64,000 bases of DNA from Georgenia thermotolerans (GTDB lineage: Bacteria > Actinomycetota > Actinomycetes > Actinomycetales > Actinomycetaceae). Shown in pieces: positions 26,320-35,290 of the stretch. A model generated the notes under the pieces. It ran no database searches. It had not been told where the DNA came from and saw only the letters and a list, made by a program, of their open reading frames with translations. Position 1 is the first letter of the stretch. Each line of letters starts with the position of its first letter. The position numbers and the translations under genes were made by a program. Location: positions 25,102 through 89,101 of the forward strand of contig NZ_VUKF01000018.1 in the NCBI RefSeq assembly GCF_009193185.1, written 5' to 3'.

Positions 26320-28476
26320 ATGTCCCACAGAACCTCACCGGCCCGCCGCCGTCGCGGCGCGGCCGTCCGGCTCGCCATCTCCTCGGTCGCCGCGATCACC
26401 GCGGTCGGGCTGGTGCCCGGCACCGCCTCGGCCGAGGTCGCCCCCCAGACGCAGGAGGCCGCCCAGACGGCCGCCGAACAGGTGCTGACCTGGACCGCCG
26501 GCGACAGCATGACCGAGTACACCTCCGCCCCGACGGAGGCCACGGCCGGGCCCGCCACCATCGTCTTCGAGACCAGCCTGGCCACCGGCAACACCTTCGG
26601 CATGGCGCACACCCTGACGTTCGACACCTCCACGCCGGGGTACAACCACGACGTCGACCTCAACATCGTCGCCAGCCCCTTCGACGCCAACGGCGGCCGC
26701 CACGAGGTCGAGGTCACCCTCAGCCCGGGGACCTACCGCTACTTCTGCGCCATCCCCGGCCACGGGATGATGGTCGGCGAGTTCACCGTCACCGGCGGCG
26801 GCACCGAGCCCGGCGACACCACGGCGCCGGAGGTCTCGGCCCAGGTCACCGGCGAGCAGGACGCCGACGGCAACTACGTCGGCACCGCGTCGGTGACGCT
26901 GGACGCCACCGACGACTCCGGCGTCGAGTCCGTCGAGTACTCCCTCGACGGCGGCGCCTGGACTCCCTACACCCAGCCCGTGGCCGTCACCGCACCGGGC
27001 GCGCACACCCTGCGCTACCGGGCCACCGACACCGCCGGCAACACCTCCGAGGCCGCCAGCGTGACCTTCACCGTCGCCGAGCCGGCCCCCGCGGACACCA
27101 CCGCCCCGGAGGTCAGCGCCCACGTCGCCGGCGAGCAGGACGCCGACGGAAACTACGTCGGCGCCGCCACCATCGCCCTGGAGGCCACCGACGCCTCGGG
27201 CGTGGAGAGCGTCGAGTACTCCCTCGACGGCGGGGCCTGGACCCTCTACACCGAGCCGGTCGCCATCACGTCCCCCGGCGCGCACACCCTGCGCTACCGG
27301 GCCACCGACACCGCCGGCAACACCTCCGAGGCCGCCAGCGTGACCTTCACCGTCGCCGAGCCAGCCCCCGCGGACACCACCGCCCCGGAGGTCAGCGCCC
27401 ACGTCGCCGGCGAGCAGGACGCCGACGGAAACTACGTCGGGACCGTCACCGTGGCCCTGCACGCCACCGACGACTCCGGCGTCGAGACGGTCGAGTACTC
27501 CCTCGACGGCGGGGCCTGGACCCCCTACACCGATCCGGTCGCCATCACGTCCCCCGGCGCGCACACCCTGCGCTACCGGGCCACCGACACCGCCGGCAAC
27601 ACCTCCGAGGCGGCGGAGGTCACCGTGACCGTGGCCGCCGAGCAGCCCGAGCCGGACACCACCGCCCCCGAGGTCACGGTCAGCCTCGGCGGGGACCGGG
27701 ACGGCGACGGCAGCTTCGTCGGCGCGGCGACCCTCACCCTCGCGGCCACCGACGACTCCGGGGTGGCGAGCATCGAGTACGCCCTCGACCGCGGCGGCTG
27801 GACGGCCTACACCGAGCCCATCCGGATCACCGCGCTCGGCAACCACACCGTGCAGTACCGGGCCACCGACACTGCGGGCAACACCTCCGCCGTCGCCTCC
27901 GTGACGCTCACGGTCGTGGCACCCCAGCCGGACGACACCACCGCCCCCGAGGTGAGCGCCACCGTCAAGGGGCAGAAGGACGGCGAGGCCTACGTGGGCA
28001 CGGCGACCGTCGTCCTCGACGCCACCGACGCCTCCGGCGTCGCGTCGATCGAGTACGACCTCGACGGCGCGGGTTGGGCCGCGTACACCGGGCCGGTCGC
28101 GGTCACCGAGCCCGGCGCGCACACCCTGCGCTACCGCGCCACCGACACCGCGGGCAACACCTCCGCTCCGGCGTCGATCGCCTTCGAGGTGGTCGACGGC
28201 GAGCCCGGCCCCGGCGAGCCGGACGCCTGCCCGGACTCCGACGGGCTCGAGACGGTCGTCATCGGCGGCCACGACACCACGGTGGCCAACGTCGACACCG
28301 GCGACGGGTGCACGATCGGCGACCTGATCGCCGCCGACGGCGAGTACCGCAACCACGGCAAGTTCGTCTCGCACGTGGCGAAGGTGACCGGCGACCTCCT
28401 CGAGCGCGAGATCATCTCCGCCGTGGAGAAGGGCCGCATCCAGAGCGCGGCCGCCCGCTCCGACATCGGCAAGTAG
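26320..28476 (+). CDS. Secreted cupredoxin with five OmpL47-type repeats
   Basis: 718-residue exported protein. The signal peptide ends near PGTASA. A plastocyanin/azurin-like domain (about 55-160) has YNHDVDLN and the copper loop YFCAIPGHGMM, with Cys, His and Met ligands. Five Ig-like OmpL47-type repeats of about 93 residues start at residues 165, 258, 351, 445 and 538 and share DTTAPEV, EYSLDGGAW and RYRATDTAGNTS. An 80-residue C-terminal domain (about 633-718) matches one in the preceding protein. It is probably an electron carrier on a long stalk between the secreted dehydrogenases and the copper oxidase (inference). A GGAAGG site precedes the ATG. Confidence 0.87.
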   Translation: MSHRTSPARRRRGAAVRLAISSVAAITAVGLVPGTASAEVAPQTQEAAQTAAEQVLTWTAGDSMTEYTSAPTEATAGPATIVFETSLATGNTFGMAHTLTFDTSTPGYNHDVDLNIVASPFDANGGRHEVEVTLSPGTYRYFCAIPGHGMMVGEFTVTGGGTEPGDTTAPEVSAQVTGEQDADGNYVGTASVTLDATDDSGVESVEYSLDGGAWTPYTQPVAVTAPGAHTLRYRATDTAGNTSEAASVTFTVAEPAPADTTAPEVSAHVAGEQDADGNYVGAATIALEATDASGVESVEYSLDGGAWTLYTEPVAITSPGAHTLRYRATDTAGNTSEAASVTFTVAEPAPADTTAPEVSAHVAGEQDADGNYVGTVTVALHATDDSGVETVEYSLDGGAWTPYTDPVAITSPGAHTLRYRATDTAGNTSEAAEVTVTVAAEQPEPDTTAPEVTVSLGGDRDGDGSFVGAATLTLAATDDSGVASIEYALDRGGWTAYTEPIRITALGNHTVQYRATDTAGNTSAVASVTLTVVAPQPDDTTAPEVSATVKGQKDGEAYVGTATVVLDATDASGVASIEYDLDGAGWAAYTGPVAVTEPGAHTLRYRATDTAGNTSAPASIAFEVVDGEPGPGEPDACPDSDGLETVVIGGHDTTVANVDTGDGCTIGDLIAADGEYRNHGKFVSHVAKVTGDLLEREIISAVEKGRIQSAAARSDIGK
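26815..28195 (+). repeat. Five in-frame repeats of about 280 bp
   Basis: Repeat units start at 26815, 27094, 27373, 27655 and 27934 (periods 279, 279, 282 and 279 bases). Units two and three are nearly identical in DNA, which indicates recent duplication or gene conversion within the cupredoxin gene. Confidence 0.9.
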
Positions 28477-28483
28477 CACCGGC

Positions 28484-28528
28484 ACGGGACCCGGGGCCGC
28501 GGCACGCCACCGCGGACCCGGGTCCCGT
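28484..28528. terminator. Hairpin after cupredoxin operon
   Basis: Arms ACGGGACCCGG (28484-28494) and CCGGGTCCCGT (28518-28528) pair perfectly, with a GC-rich inner hairpin between them. It lies 7 bases after the stop, between convergent genes. Confidence 0.7.
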
Positions 28529-28595
28529 CGTCTGCGCCGGGGTCTTTGCCCGGCCCTGCCGAGAGAGGCCCCGCAGCGTGGCGACTCGGGCGCCG

Positions 28596-28757
28596 CTACT
28601 CCCTCACCGTCGTGGCGTCCAGCAGGCCGGCGGTGTCGGCCAGCGCCGGGAACACCCAGGTGAACAACGCCGCGACGACCGCGAGCGCGAGCAGCACGGC
28701 CTCGAGCGCCTTGAGCCAGCGCGGCCCGGGCAGGAGCCGCCAGATCGCCGCGTACAT
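28596..28757 (-). CDS. Small membrane protein downstream of sortase
   Basis: A 53-residue protein with one strong hydrophobic segment (ALEAVLLALAVVAALFTWVF). Its ATG overlaps the sortase stop (TGATG), so translation is coupled. It is perhaps a membrane partner of the sortase; no family function is known to me. Confidence 0.75.
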   Translation of the reverse strand: MYAAIWRLLPGPRWLKALEAVLLALAVVAALFTWVFPALADTAGLLDATTVRE

Positions 28758-29533
28758 CAGTTCCCCTCCAGCAGCTCGGCCGGCATGCCCTCGGCGCGCG
28801 GGTACCACTCGGTCAGCTCGCCGTGCGTGATCCACCGCTGCGCCACGCTCCACAGCGGGTGGCAGGTGGTCAGCGTGATGGTCCGGGCGGTCGGCTCTGC
28901 CCCCGGCTCGCCGGGCACCGGCGCGATGACGTCGACCTCGTCGGGAGTGACGACGTAGCTCTCGGTCACCCGGTACACCAGCCACGCATCCGCCGTCTCG
29001 ACGATGAGCGGGTCGCCCGGCTGCAGCTTGTCGACGCCGTGGAAGGCGGCGCCGTAGGTCTGCCGGTGTGCCGCCAGGGCGAAGTTGCCCACGTCCCCGG
29101 GCATGGCCGTGCCCGGGTAGTGCCCGGCCGCGCCGGTGTTGAGCACCTGGCGCAGGCCGACGCCCTCGGCAATGGCCACCTCGTAGTCGCCGCCCCAGCG
29201 GGGCACGTGCAGCGTGGCAAACCCCTGGCCCTCGGCCGCGGGGGCCACGGTGGGCGGCGGGTCCGTCCGGGGCTGCGCCGTCACCTCGACCGCCGGGGCG
29301 GCGTAGCCCTCCTTGATCTGGGCGACGACGGCGTCCTGCTCCCGGTCGGCGACGACGTCGGTCCACCAGACCTGCCATACGACGAACAGGCCGAGCAGCA
29401 TCCCGGCGGTGAGCAGCAGCTCGCCGAGCACGCCGACCACGCGGGTGGCCGGTCCGGGCCGGCCCGTTCCCGGCCGCCTCGGCCGGTACCGGGTGGCGGA
29501 CCGGCGGGCGCGCTCGACGTCCTCCGCGGTCAT
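28757..29533 (-). CDS. srtE: Class E sortase
   Basis: 258-residue membrane-anchored transpeptidase. One hydrophobic anchor follows an Arg-rich cytoplasmic start (VVGVLGELLLTAGMLLGLFV). The catalytic His is in NFALAAHRQTYG (about residue 150), the Cys in TLTTCHPLW (about 223), and the Arg in VAQRWI. Class E sortases attach proteins with LAXTG-like signals to the cell wall; no such signal is seen in the secreted proteins of this window. The ATG at 29533 has a GAGGAGGGG site. It is co-transcribed with a 53-residue membrane protein. Confidence 0.92.
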   Translation of the reverse strand: MTAEDVERARRSATRYRPRRPGTGRPGPATRVVGVLGELLLTAGMLLGLFVVWQVWWTDVVADREQDAVVAQIKEGYAAPAVEVTAQPRTDPPPTVAPAAEGQGFATLHVPRWGGDYEVAIAEGVGLRQVLNTGAAGHYPGTAMPGDVGNFALAAHRQTYGAAFHGVDKLQPGDPLIVETADAWLVYRVTESYVVTPDEVDVIAPVPGEPGAEPTARTITLTTCHPLWSVAQRWITHGELTEWYPRAEGMPAELLEGN

Positions 29534-29746
29534 GCCGTTCCCCTCCTCGTGCCGGTCGCACCCGACGCGCTGCGACCCTATTCCCCGCCGCCGGGCGGCG
29601 TCCCGGCGTCGTCGGCCCGAACACTCGTTGGTCGATGTCGACCGTCTCGCCGGGCAGGTCCGCGCCACCGGTGCTTGCCAGCCTCCCCGGCCTCGGGCCA
29701 TGCTCGGCCGTCATCCGCCCGAGACGCCCACGGCCGAAGGAGCCAC

Positions 29747-30410
29747 GTGGTCACGCAGCATGCCGCCCTCGAGATCCACCCGGCTGACGCCGACCGGTGG
29801 CCCGACGTCGAGCGCCTCTTCCGGCGCCCCGGCGATCCGCGCAGCTGCTGGTGCGCGTGGTGGCGCCTGCCGGCGTCGGAGTACGGGGCGACGCCGGTGG
29901 CTGACCGTCGCGCCCTCATGGCCGACCGGGTGGCCCGGACTCCGGCGCCCGGCCTGCTCGCCTACGCCGGGGGCGTCCCGGCCGGTTGGGTGGCGCTCGC
30001 GCCGCGGGGCGAGTACCCGCGCATCCCGCGCTCGACGGTCATCACCTACGAGGACGTGCCCGGCTGCTGGGCGATCACGTGCTTCTACGTCCACCCCGGC
30101 CACCGCGGCCGGGGCCTGCTGCAGCCGCTCCTGGCCGCCGCCGTCGAGCACGCCCGCACCCACGGGCGCCCGCCACCTGGAGGCATACCCCGTCGAGCCG
30201 GGTCCCGGCCAGTCCGACTCCGGGCTGTTCCGCGGCCCGCTCGGCCTCTTCCTGCAAGCCGGGTTCGTCGAGGTGGGCCGGCGCGGCGGGCGGCCCACGG
30301 TGCGGCGGACGCTCGACGGCACGGACGGCTCCGGACGGCCAGCTCCCGACGGCGCCCAGGCCTCCCGGCAGCGAGCGCCCGACGGCGCCCAGGGCCGCGG
30401 CACCGACTGA
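29747..30410 (+). pseudogene. GNAT acetyltransferase, frameshifted
   Basis: The first part encodes a GNAT-fold acetyltransferase, with the acetyl-CoA loop in ITCFYVHPGHRGRGLLQPLL. At the GGG run 30164-30166 one extra base shifts the frame. The following 80 codons make sense only in the next frame, where the protein continues ARHLEAYPVEPGPGQ, then LFLQAGFVEVGRR, and ends at 30410 with a Gly/Pro/Gln-rich tail. Removing one G restores about 220 residues. The GTG at 29747 has an AAGGAG site. It is either a real frameshift or a sequencing error in a short homopolymer. Confidence 0.8.
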
Positions 30411-30418
30411 GCCGCTGA

Positions 30419-30457
30419 CCGAAGAGAAGGTACGGCTATCCCGTACGTTCTCTTCGG
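30419..30457. terminator. Hairpin after acetyltransferase
   Basis: A 17-position stem with one mismatch (30419-30435 with 30441-30457) and loop CTATC starts 9 bases past the stop. It looks like a terminator, though an operator is possible. Confidence 0.65.
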
Positions 30458-30646
30458 CCAAGGGGGCATCCGCCTCAACCACGAGGGCACCCGCGGATAC
30501 GCGGTCGCCCGCAGCAACGGGGCCAACCGGGGGGCCGAGCCACGCGGCGCCGCCCCTGGCCGGAAGTCCGCGCGCCGTTCTGTCACGAAACGCCCAAGGC
30601 TGCCGAATGATAGGGCAAGACCAGCCCGGCCACCATCGGAGACAGG

Positions 30647-31414
30647 ATGCTCCCGGCTCGACGTCGCGCCCTCGCGGTGCTCGGCGTGCTCGCGGCGTTA
30701 CCCCTCGCCGCCTGCTCCGCCGGGGCACCGTCGGTCCTGGTCGCCGACGAGTCCGTGGAGCGCCTGCCGTCCCCGCGCGCCTCCGCGGAGCTCGACGACC
30801 CCGCCGCGACGACGCTCGCCGCGCCGTCCGGACAGCTCCCCGAGGCGCGGCCCACCGTGGGCGACGGCGTCCTCATCGAGGGCCTGGGGCTGCTCAGCAG
30901 CGCGCAGCACGACGTCGCCTTCGGCACCGTCGTCAACCCCACGGGCGCCGCCGTGCGCGTGACCGTCGACGTGACGACCTACGACGACGCCGGCGTCGTC
31001 CTCTCGCAGGACAACACCGCGGAGGTCGAGGTGCCCGCCGCGGACTCGACGCTCTTCGTCGCCGAGGTCATCACCCCGGCGGGCGCCACCGTGGCCCGCA
31101 TGGACGCCGCCCACTCGGTGGTCTCCCCCGTGTCGGCCTCCGCCGGGCCGACGGCCCCGAGCCCGGCGCTGACGGTCAAGGGCCGCACGATCCACCCCGA
31201 CCCGCTCAACCCGACGGTGACCGGACGGGTGAGCTCCGCACACCCGGGCGCCCTGGAAGCGGTCCGCGTGATGGCGGTGTGCACGGCCGACGGCGAGCCG
31301 GTCGCCGCCGGGTTCGGCCGCGTGCCCAAGGTGCCCGCCCACGGCGACGCCGCCTACGAGGTGATGCTGTACGGCGCCACGCCCGACACCTGTGAGGTCA
31401 CGGCGACCCGGTGA
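30647..31414 (+). CDS. Hypothetical lipoprotein
   Basis: 255 residues with a signal peptide ending in the lipobox LAAC (Cys23). The mature part is a beta-rich domain ([20 protein letters not shown], later [12 protein letters not shown]) like the bacterial FxLYD-type or late-competence-type extracellular folds. That assignment is weak. A GGAGACAGG ribosome site precedes the ATG. It stands alone between the frameshifted acetyltransferase and the cold-shock gene. Function unknown. Confidence 0.8.
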   Translation: MLPARRRALAVLGVLAALPLAACSAGAPSVLVADESVERLPSPRASAELDDPAATTLAAPSGQLPEARPTVGDGVLIEGLGLLSSAQHDVAFGTVVNPTGAAVRVTVDVTTYDDAGVVLSQDNTAEVEVPAADSTLFVAEVITPAGATVARMDAAHSVVSPVSASAGPTAPSPALTVKGRTIHPDPLNPTVTGRVSSAHPGALEAVRVMAVCTADGEPVAAGFGRVPKVPAHGDAAYEVMLYGATPDTCEVTATR

Positions 31415-31474
31415 CCGGGGCCACCTCCCGGGACTCTCCCCGCCAATCCCGCCCGATCCGGCCGGTTCCTGCCC

Positions 31475-31480
31475 TATGTT
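31475..31480 (+). promoter_or_regulatory. Candidate -10 box of cold-shock gene
   Basis: TATGTT lies 35 bases before the cold-shock ATG. The -35 box is not clear. Confidence 0.35.
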
Positions 31481-31514
31481 CCGGGCTGATGGTTCCTGGG
31501 AGGGAGGGTGCGAG

Positions 31515-31718
31515 ATGGGCACCGGGACCGTGAAGTGGTTCAACGCCGAGAAGGGCTTCGGCTTCATCAGCCCCGACGACGGCAGCCCGGACGTGTTCGT
31601 GCACTACTCGGCGATCATGATGCGGGGGTACCGCACGCTGGAGGACGACCAGAAGGTCGAGTTCGACATCGCGGAGAGCCCCAAGGGCCCGCAGGCGGAG
31701 AACGTCCGTCCCGGCTGA
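31515..31718 (+). CDS. Cold-shock protein, CspA family
   Basis: A 67-residue single-stranded nucleic-acid-binding OB-fold protein. It has RNP1 KGFGFI and RNP2 VFVHYSAI, with [11 protein letters not shown] at the start. The ATG at 31515 has a GGGAGGG site; the frame is open further upstream, but homology begins here. It is an RNA chaperone in the cytoplasm, transcribed alone. Confidence 0.95.
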   Translation: MGTGTVKWFNAEKGFGFISPDDGSPDVFVHYSAIMMRGYRTLEDDQKVEFDIAESPKGPQAENVRPG

Positions 31719-31892
31719 GCGGGCTCCGGGCGGACGGCGCGCCATCCCGTGGCGCCGTCGGCCACTTGCTGCCATGACCGCAAGTTGACCGGCTCCAGCC
31801 CTGTCCGTGACGCGGGCGCGGTGGTGACGATGGCTGGCATCCCGGACGGCAGCGCCGCCGCCGGGGGCCGTCGACCCGAAGGAGTCCCGCCC

Positions 31893-32918
31893 GTGAAGAA
31901 GACCGCCACCGCGATCACGCTCGCCGCCGCGCTCAGCCTCGGCGCCGCCGCACCGGCCCTGGCCGTCGGCGAGGGCCCTGGCTACAACGGCCACGAGACG
32001 GTCAACACCTCGATCCTCACCACCTACGACGAGATGGTCCGCTTCCTGAAGGAGCAGGACGCCAAGCAGGACCGCATGGAGCTCGAGGTGATCGGCCAGA
32101 CGGTCAAGGGCCGCGACATCCACCTGGTGAAGTACCTCTCCGACCCGGCGAACCCGACGATCCTCTACCTCACCCAGCAGCACGGCAACGAGCAGCTGAC
32201 CACCGAGGGGGCCCTCGAGTTCATCAAGAGCCTCGGCACGGGCAAGAACGACGGGCTGCTCGACAAGGTCAACGTCCTCATCGTGCCCATGCTCAATGCC
32301 GACGGCGCCATGGGCGACGTCGACTTCTCGCTCGACGGCTACCGGGCGTCCGGCGACCGCCACCTCACCCGGTACAACGCCCACGAGATCGATCTCAACC
32401 GCGACCACGTCGCCAGGTCCGAGCCCGAGACCCGGGCGCTGCACACCAACGTGCTCGCCACGTACGACATCGACTACGCCATCGACCTGCACCACCAGGG
32501 CACCGACCGCGAGGCCGACGGCACGCTCGTCTCCGGCGCGATCCTGTACCCCACCAGCCCCAACGTCTCCCCCGAGGTCGTCGAGCGGTCCAAGCGGATC
32601 GGTGCCGTGGTCTACGGCGCGGTGGAGCGCACCGGCTGGGGCCACCTCGGCAAGTACGACGTCGGCGGCAGCTCCGACGCCATCGCCCGCAACGGGCTGG
32701 CCGCCCGGTACGGCATCCCGACGCTGCTGTTCGAGATGCGCGGCATGTCCGACCACGAGGACCCCACGCGGGTTATCGGCCAGAAGAGCAACGGCTACCT
32801 CATCCGCCAGACCGTCGTGACGCTCGAGGCGACGGCGCGCGCCGTCGCCGACAGGTCGATCGAGACCGCCGACACCTCGGTCTGGGACACCATGCCGGAG
32901 CAGCAGAGCCGCCTCTGA
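31893..32918 (+). CDS. Secreted M14 zinc carboxypeptidase
   Basis: 341 residues with a Sec signal peptide (KKTATAITLAAALS, cleavage near PALA). Zinc ligands are His and Glu in QQHGNEQ and a His in AIDLHHQG. Substrate-binding Arg is in DLNRDHVARSEP, and the catalytic Glu is in LLFEMRGM. The family cleaves C-terminal residues from peptides. The GTG at 31893 has a GGAG site 8 bases away. A strong hairpin follows. It is monocistronic. Confidence 0.9.
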   Translation: MKKTATAITLAAALSLGAAAPALAVGEGPGYNGHETVNTSILTTYDEMVRFLKEQDAKQDRMELEVIGQTVKGRDIHLVKYLSDPANPTILYLTQQHGNEQLTTEGALEFIKSLGTGKNDGLLDKVNVLIVPMLNADGAMGDVDFSLDGYRASGDRHLTRYNAHEIDLNRDHVARSEPETRALHTNVLATYDIDYAIDLHHQGTDREADGTLVSGAILYPTSPNVSPEVVERSKRIGAVVYGAVERTGWGHLGKYDVGGSSDAIARNGLAARYGIPTLLFEMRGMSDHEDPTRVIGQKSNGYLIRQTVVTLEATARAVADRSIETADTSVWDTMPEQQSRL

Positions 32919-32933
32919 CGCCGCCGAGACGCC

Positions 32934-32972
32934 GACGACCGTGCCGGTGGTTGCCCCACCGGCACGGTCGTC
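32934..32972. terminator. 17-bp perfect hairpin after M14 peptidase
   Basis: A perfect 17-bp stem (32934-32950 with 32956-32972) with loop TTGCC lies between convergent genes. Confidence 0.85.
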
Positions 32973-33048
32973 CAGGTCGTCGGCAATGCGGTCGTTCGCC
33001 ACCGGGTGCGGGGCGATGCCTGCGGCACGGCGCCGAGATCGCCCCTGC

Positions 33049-33276
33049 CTACGGCATCGGCGAGCCGGGGCCGGCGATGTCCCCGCCCTCGCCCTCGGCC
33101 TCCAGGTCCGGCCGGCCCTCGCGCTCCGCCTCCGGCGTGTGCGCGACGGAGACGTCCTGGTCCACCGCGTCGTCGTCCCGTGGCTGGGCCTCACCGAGGT
33201 TCTCCGCGGCCGACTCGGCCAGGTTCTTCGCCTCGTCGGCCTTCTGGCGGCCGCTGCCCAGCACTGACTCGCTCAT
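33049..33276 (-). CDS. Small acidic hypothetical protein
   Basis: A 75-residue protein very rich in Glu, Asp, Ala and Gly. It begins MSESVLGSGRQKADEAKNL and is probably largely disordered after residue 25. The ATG at 33276 has a clear GGAGGG site. It lies downstream of the MFS gene on the same strand but 108 bases away. No function is recognised. Confidence 0.6.
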   Translation of the reverse strand: MSESVLGSGRQKADEAKNLAESAAENLGEAQPRDDDAVDQDVSVAHTPEAEREGRPDLEAEGEGGDIAGPGSPMP

Positions 33277-33384
33277 GGCACTCCCTCCGGGTCTGGATGG
33301 GCCCACCCTGTCCCGGCCCACGAGGCGCCGCAACGCGGGGCGGGTGGGAGGAGACACGAGGCAGGCCCGCGGCACGGCGAGAGC

Positions 33385-34737
33385 TCAGGCGCTCGCCGTG
33401 CGCTGCTGCGCCTCCTCGGCGCCCATGGCAACCTTGGCGAGCTCACGCTCGGCGCGCTCCATCTGGCGGGTGTACCGCTCGCCCGGGCCGACCACGGCGA
33501 GGTGCGGGCGGTGCAGCAGGGAGTAGCTCACCCGCACGTGCCAGTGCCGCTGGACCCACACTGCGGCCCCGATCGCCACGAGGATCGAGGCGATCGCGCC
33601 GACCCCGACGGACCAGCGCGGCCCCCACTGCTCGGAGATCCAGCCGACGATCGGCGAGCCGATGGGGGTGGAGCCGAGGAAGACCATCATGTACAGGCTC
33701 ATCACCCGCCCGCGCATGGCCGGCTCGGTGGACATCTGGATGGTGGTGTTGGCCGCCGTCATCATGGTCAGCGAGAACAGCCCCACCGGGATGCACATCA
33801 GCGCGTACAGCTCGTAGGTGGGCATGAGCGCCTGGATGCCCATGGCCACCCCGAAGGCCAGGGCGGCGCCGACCACCAGCCGCACCCGCGGGCGCCGGCG
33901 CCGGGCCGCCAGCAGGGCCCCGGCGAGGGTGCCCAGCGCCATCACCGAGCCGAGGACGCCGTACTCCCCCGCCCCCTTGCCGAACTCCACGCGCGCCATG
34001 GTGGCCGAGGTCAGCTGGAAGTTCAGGCCCAGGGCGCTGACCACGCCGACGACCACGAGGATCACGACGATGTCCGAGCGGCGCCGGACGTACTCCACGC
34101 CCGCGCGCACCTGCCCCTTGCCCCGTCCCGCGTGCGGCAGGACCTGCAGCTCCCGCGCCCGCATGAGGGTCAGGGAGAAGATCGTCGCGCCGAAGGAGAC
34201 GGCGTTGATGATGAAGATCCACCCCGGCCCCACCGCGGCGATGAGCAGCCCGGCCAGGCCCGGGCCGATCAGCCGGGCGGCGTTGAAGGACGTGGAGTTC
34301 AGCCCGACGGCGTTGGGCAGGTCCTTGGCGGGGACCATCTCGGCCACGAAGGTCTGGCGCACCGGGTTGTCGAAGGCGGTCACCACGCCCAGGCCCAGGG
34401 CGAAGACGTACACGTGCCACAGCTCGGCGACGCCGGTGAGCACGAGGACGCCGAGGCCGGCGGCGAGCAGCCCGAGCGCGGCCTGGGTGGCCACGAGCAG
34501 CTTGCGCCGCGGTAGCCGGTCCGCCACCAGTCCCGCGACCGGGCTGAGCAGCAGCATGGGCAGGAACTGCAGGCCGGTGACGATGCCGACGGCGAGGCCG
34601 GAGTCCTTCGACAGGACGGTCAGCACCAGCCAGTCCTGCGCCACACGCTGCATCCAGGTGCCGACGTTGGCGACCAGGGCGCCGACGAACCACAGGCGGT
34701 AGTTGAAGTACCGCAGCGAGTAGAACGTCCGGGTCAT
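33385..34737 (-). CDS. MFS transporter, EntS/MFS_3-like exporter
   Basis: A 450-residue major facilitator with twelve predicted membrane helices. It has the conserved GLVADRLPRRKLL loop after helix 2 and DNPVRQTFVAEMVP, which is typical of the enterobactin-exporter-like branch. The ATG overlaps the stop of the upstream MarR gene (ATGA), so the two are made together. The MarR protein probably represses its own operon and is released by a compound that this pump exports (inference). The substrate is unknown. Confidence 0.92.
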   Translation of the reverse strand: MTRTFYSLRYFNYRLWFVGALVANVGTWMQRVAQDWLVLTVLSKDSGLAVGIVTGLQFLPMLLLSPVAGLVADRLPRRKLLVATQAALGLLAAGLGVLVLTGVAELWHVYVFALGLGVVTAFDNPVRQTFVAEMVPAKDLPNAVGLNSTSFNAARLIGPGLAGLLIAAVGPGWIFIINAVSFGATIFSLTLMRARELQVLPHAGRGKGQVRAGVEYVRRRSDIVVILVVVGVVSALGLNFQLTSATMARVEFGKGAGEYGVLGSVMALGTLAGALLAARRRRPRVRLVVGAALAFGVAMGIQALMPTYELYALMCIPVGLFSLTMMTAANTTIQMSTEPAMRGRVMSLYMMVFLGSTPIGSPIVGWISEQWGPRWSVGVGAIASILVAIGAAVWVQRHWHVRVSYSLLHRPHLAVVGPGERYTRQMERAERELAKVAMGAEEAQQRTASA

Positions 34738-35180
34738 TCCTCCACCACCTTCCGCAGGATCATGGCGGCCTGGGCGACGATCTCCCGTTCCGCCGGCGTG
34801 AGCTTGGCGAGCCGCCTGTCCAGCCACGCGTTCCGACGCCGCTTGACCTCCCGGATCAGGTCGCGGCCGGCGTCGGTCACCGCGACGACCACCTGCCGCT
34901 TGTCGTCCGGGTGGGCCGCGCGGGTGACCAGCCCCCGCTCCTCCAACGCCGCCACCGTCCGGGTCATCGATGGCCGCTGCACCTTGTCGTGCTCGGCGAG
35001 CTGCCCCGGGCTCATGGGACCCAGGTGGCACAGCGCCGAGACCACCGAGTACTGCGCCTCGGTCAGCTGGCCGGACTCGCTGCGGAGCCGGCGCGACAGG
35101 CGCAGGACGGCGATGCGCAGGTTGGTCGCCAGGTCGGGGCGGCGCTCGGCGCGGGACGGGGTGGGAGAGGTCTGAGTCAT
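34734..35180 (-). CDS. MarR family transcriptional regulator
   Basis: A 148-residue winged-helix repressor. The recognition region is GQLAEHDKVQRPSMTRTVAALE, followed by the wing AAHPDDKRQVVVAVT (each a typical MarR element). It overlaps the MFS exporter gene by 4 bases. The ATG at 35180 has no clear ribosome site. Two inverted repeats lie just upstream (35183-35233) and are probable operators, which suggests autoregulation. Confidence 0.93.
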   Translation of the reverse strand: MTQTSPTPSRAERRPDLATNLRIAVLRLSRRLRSESGQLTEAQYSVVSALCHLGPMSPGQLAEHDKVQRPSMTRTVAALEERGLVTRAAHPDDKRQVVVAVTDAGRDLIREVKRRRNAWLDRRLAKLTPAEREIVAQAAMILRKVVEE

Positions 35181-35182
35181 AC

Positions 35183-35233
35183 CGATCGTTAGTCTAAGTC
35201 ATTAGCATTGCTAATTACTAGGGGTAACGATCG
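35183..35233 (-). promoter_or_regulatory. Nested inverted repeats, probable MarR operator
   Basis: The inner repeat ATTAGCATTGCTAAT (35201-35215) has perfect 6-bp arms. Outer arms CGATCGTTA (35183-35191) and TAACGATCG (35225-35233) also pair. AT-rich sequence, a TAGACT-like -10 box on the minus strand and position just before marR all support operator function. Confidence 0.7.
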
Positions 35234-35290
35234 TGAGCCGGCCCACTCGAGGGGTCGCCGCCGGCACCCTCGGCGAGGACGGCGATCCGC

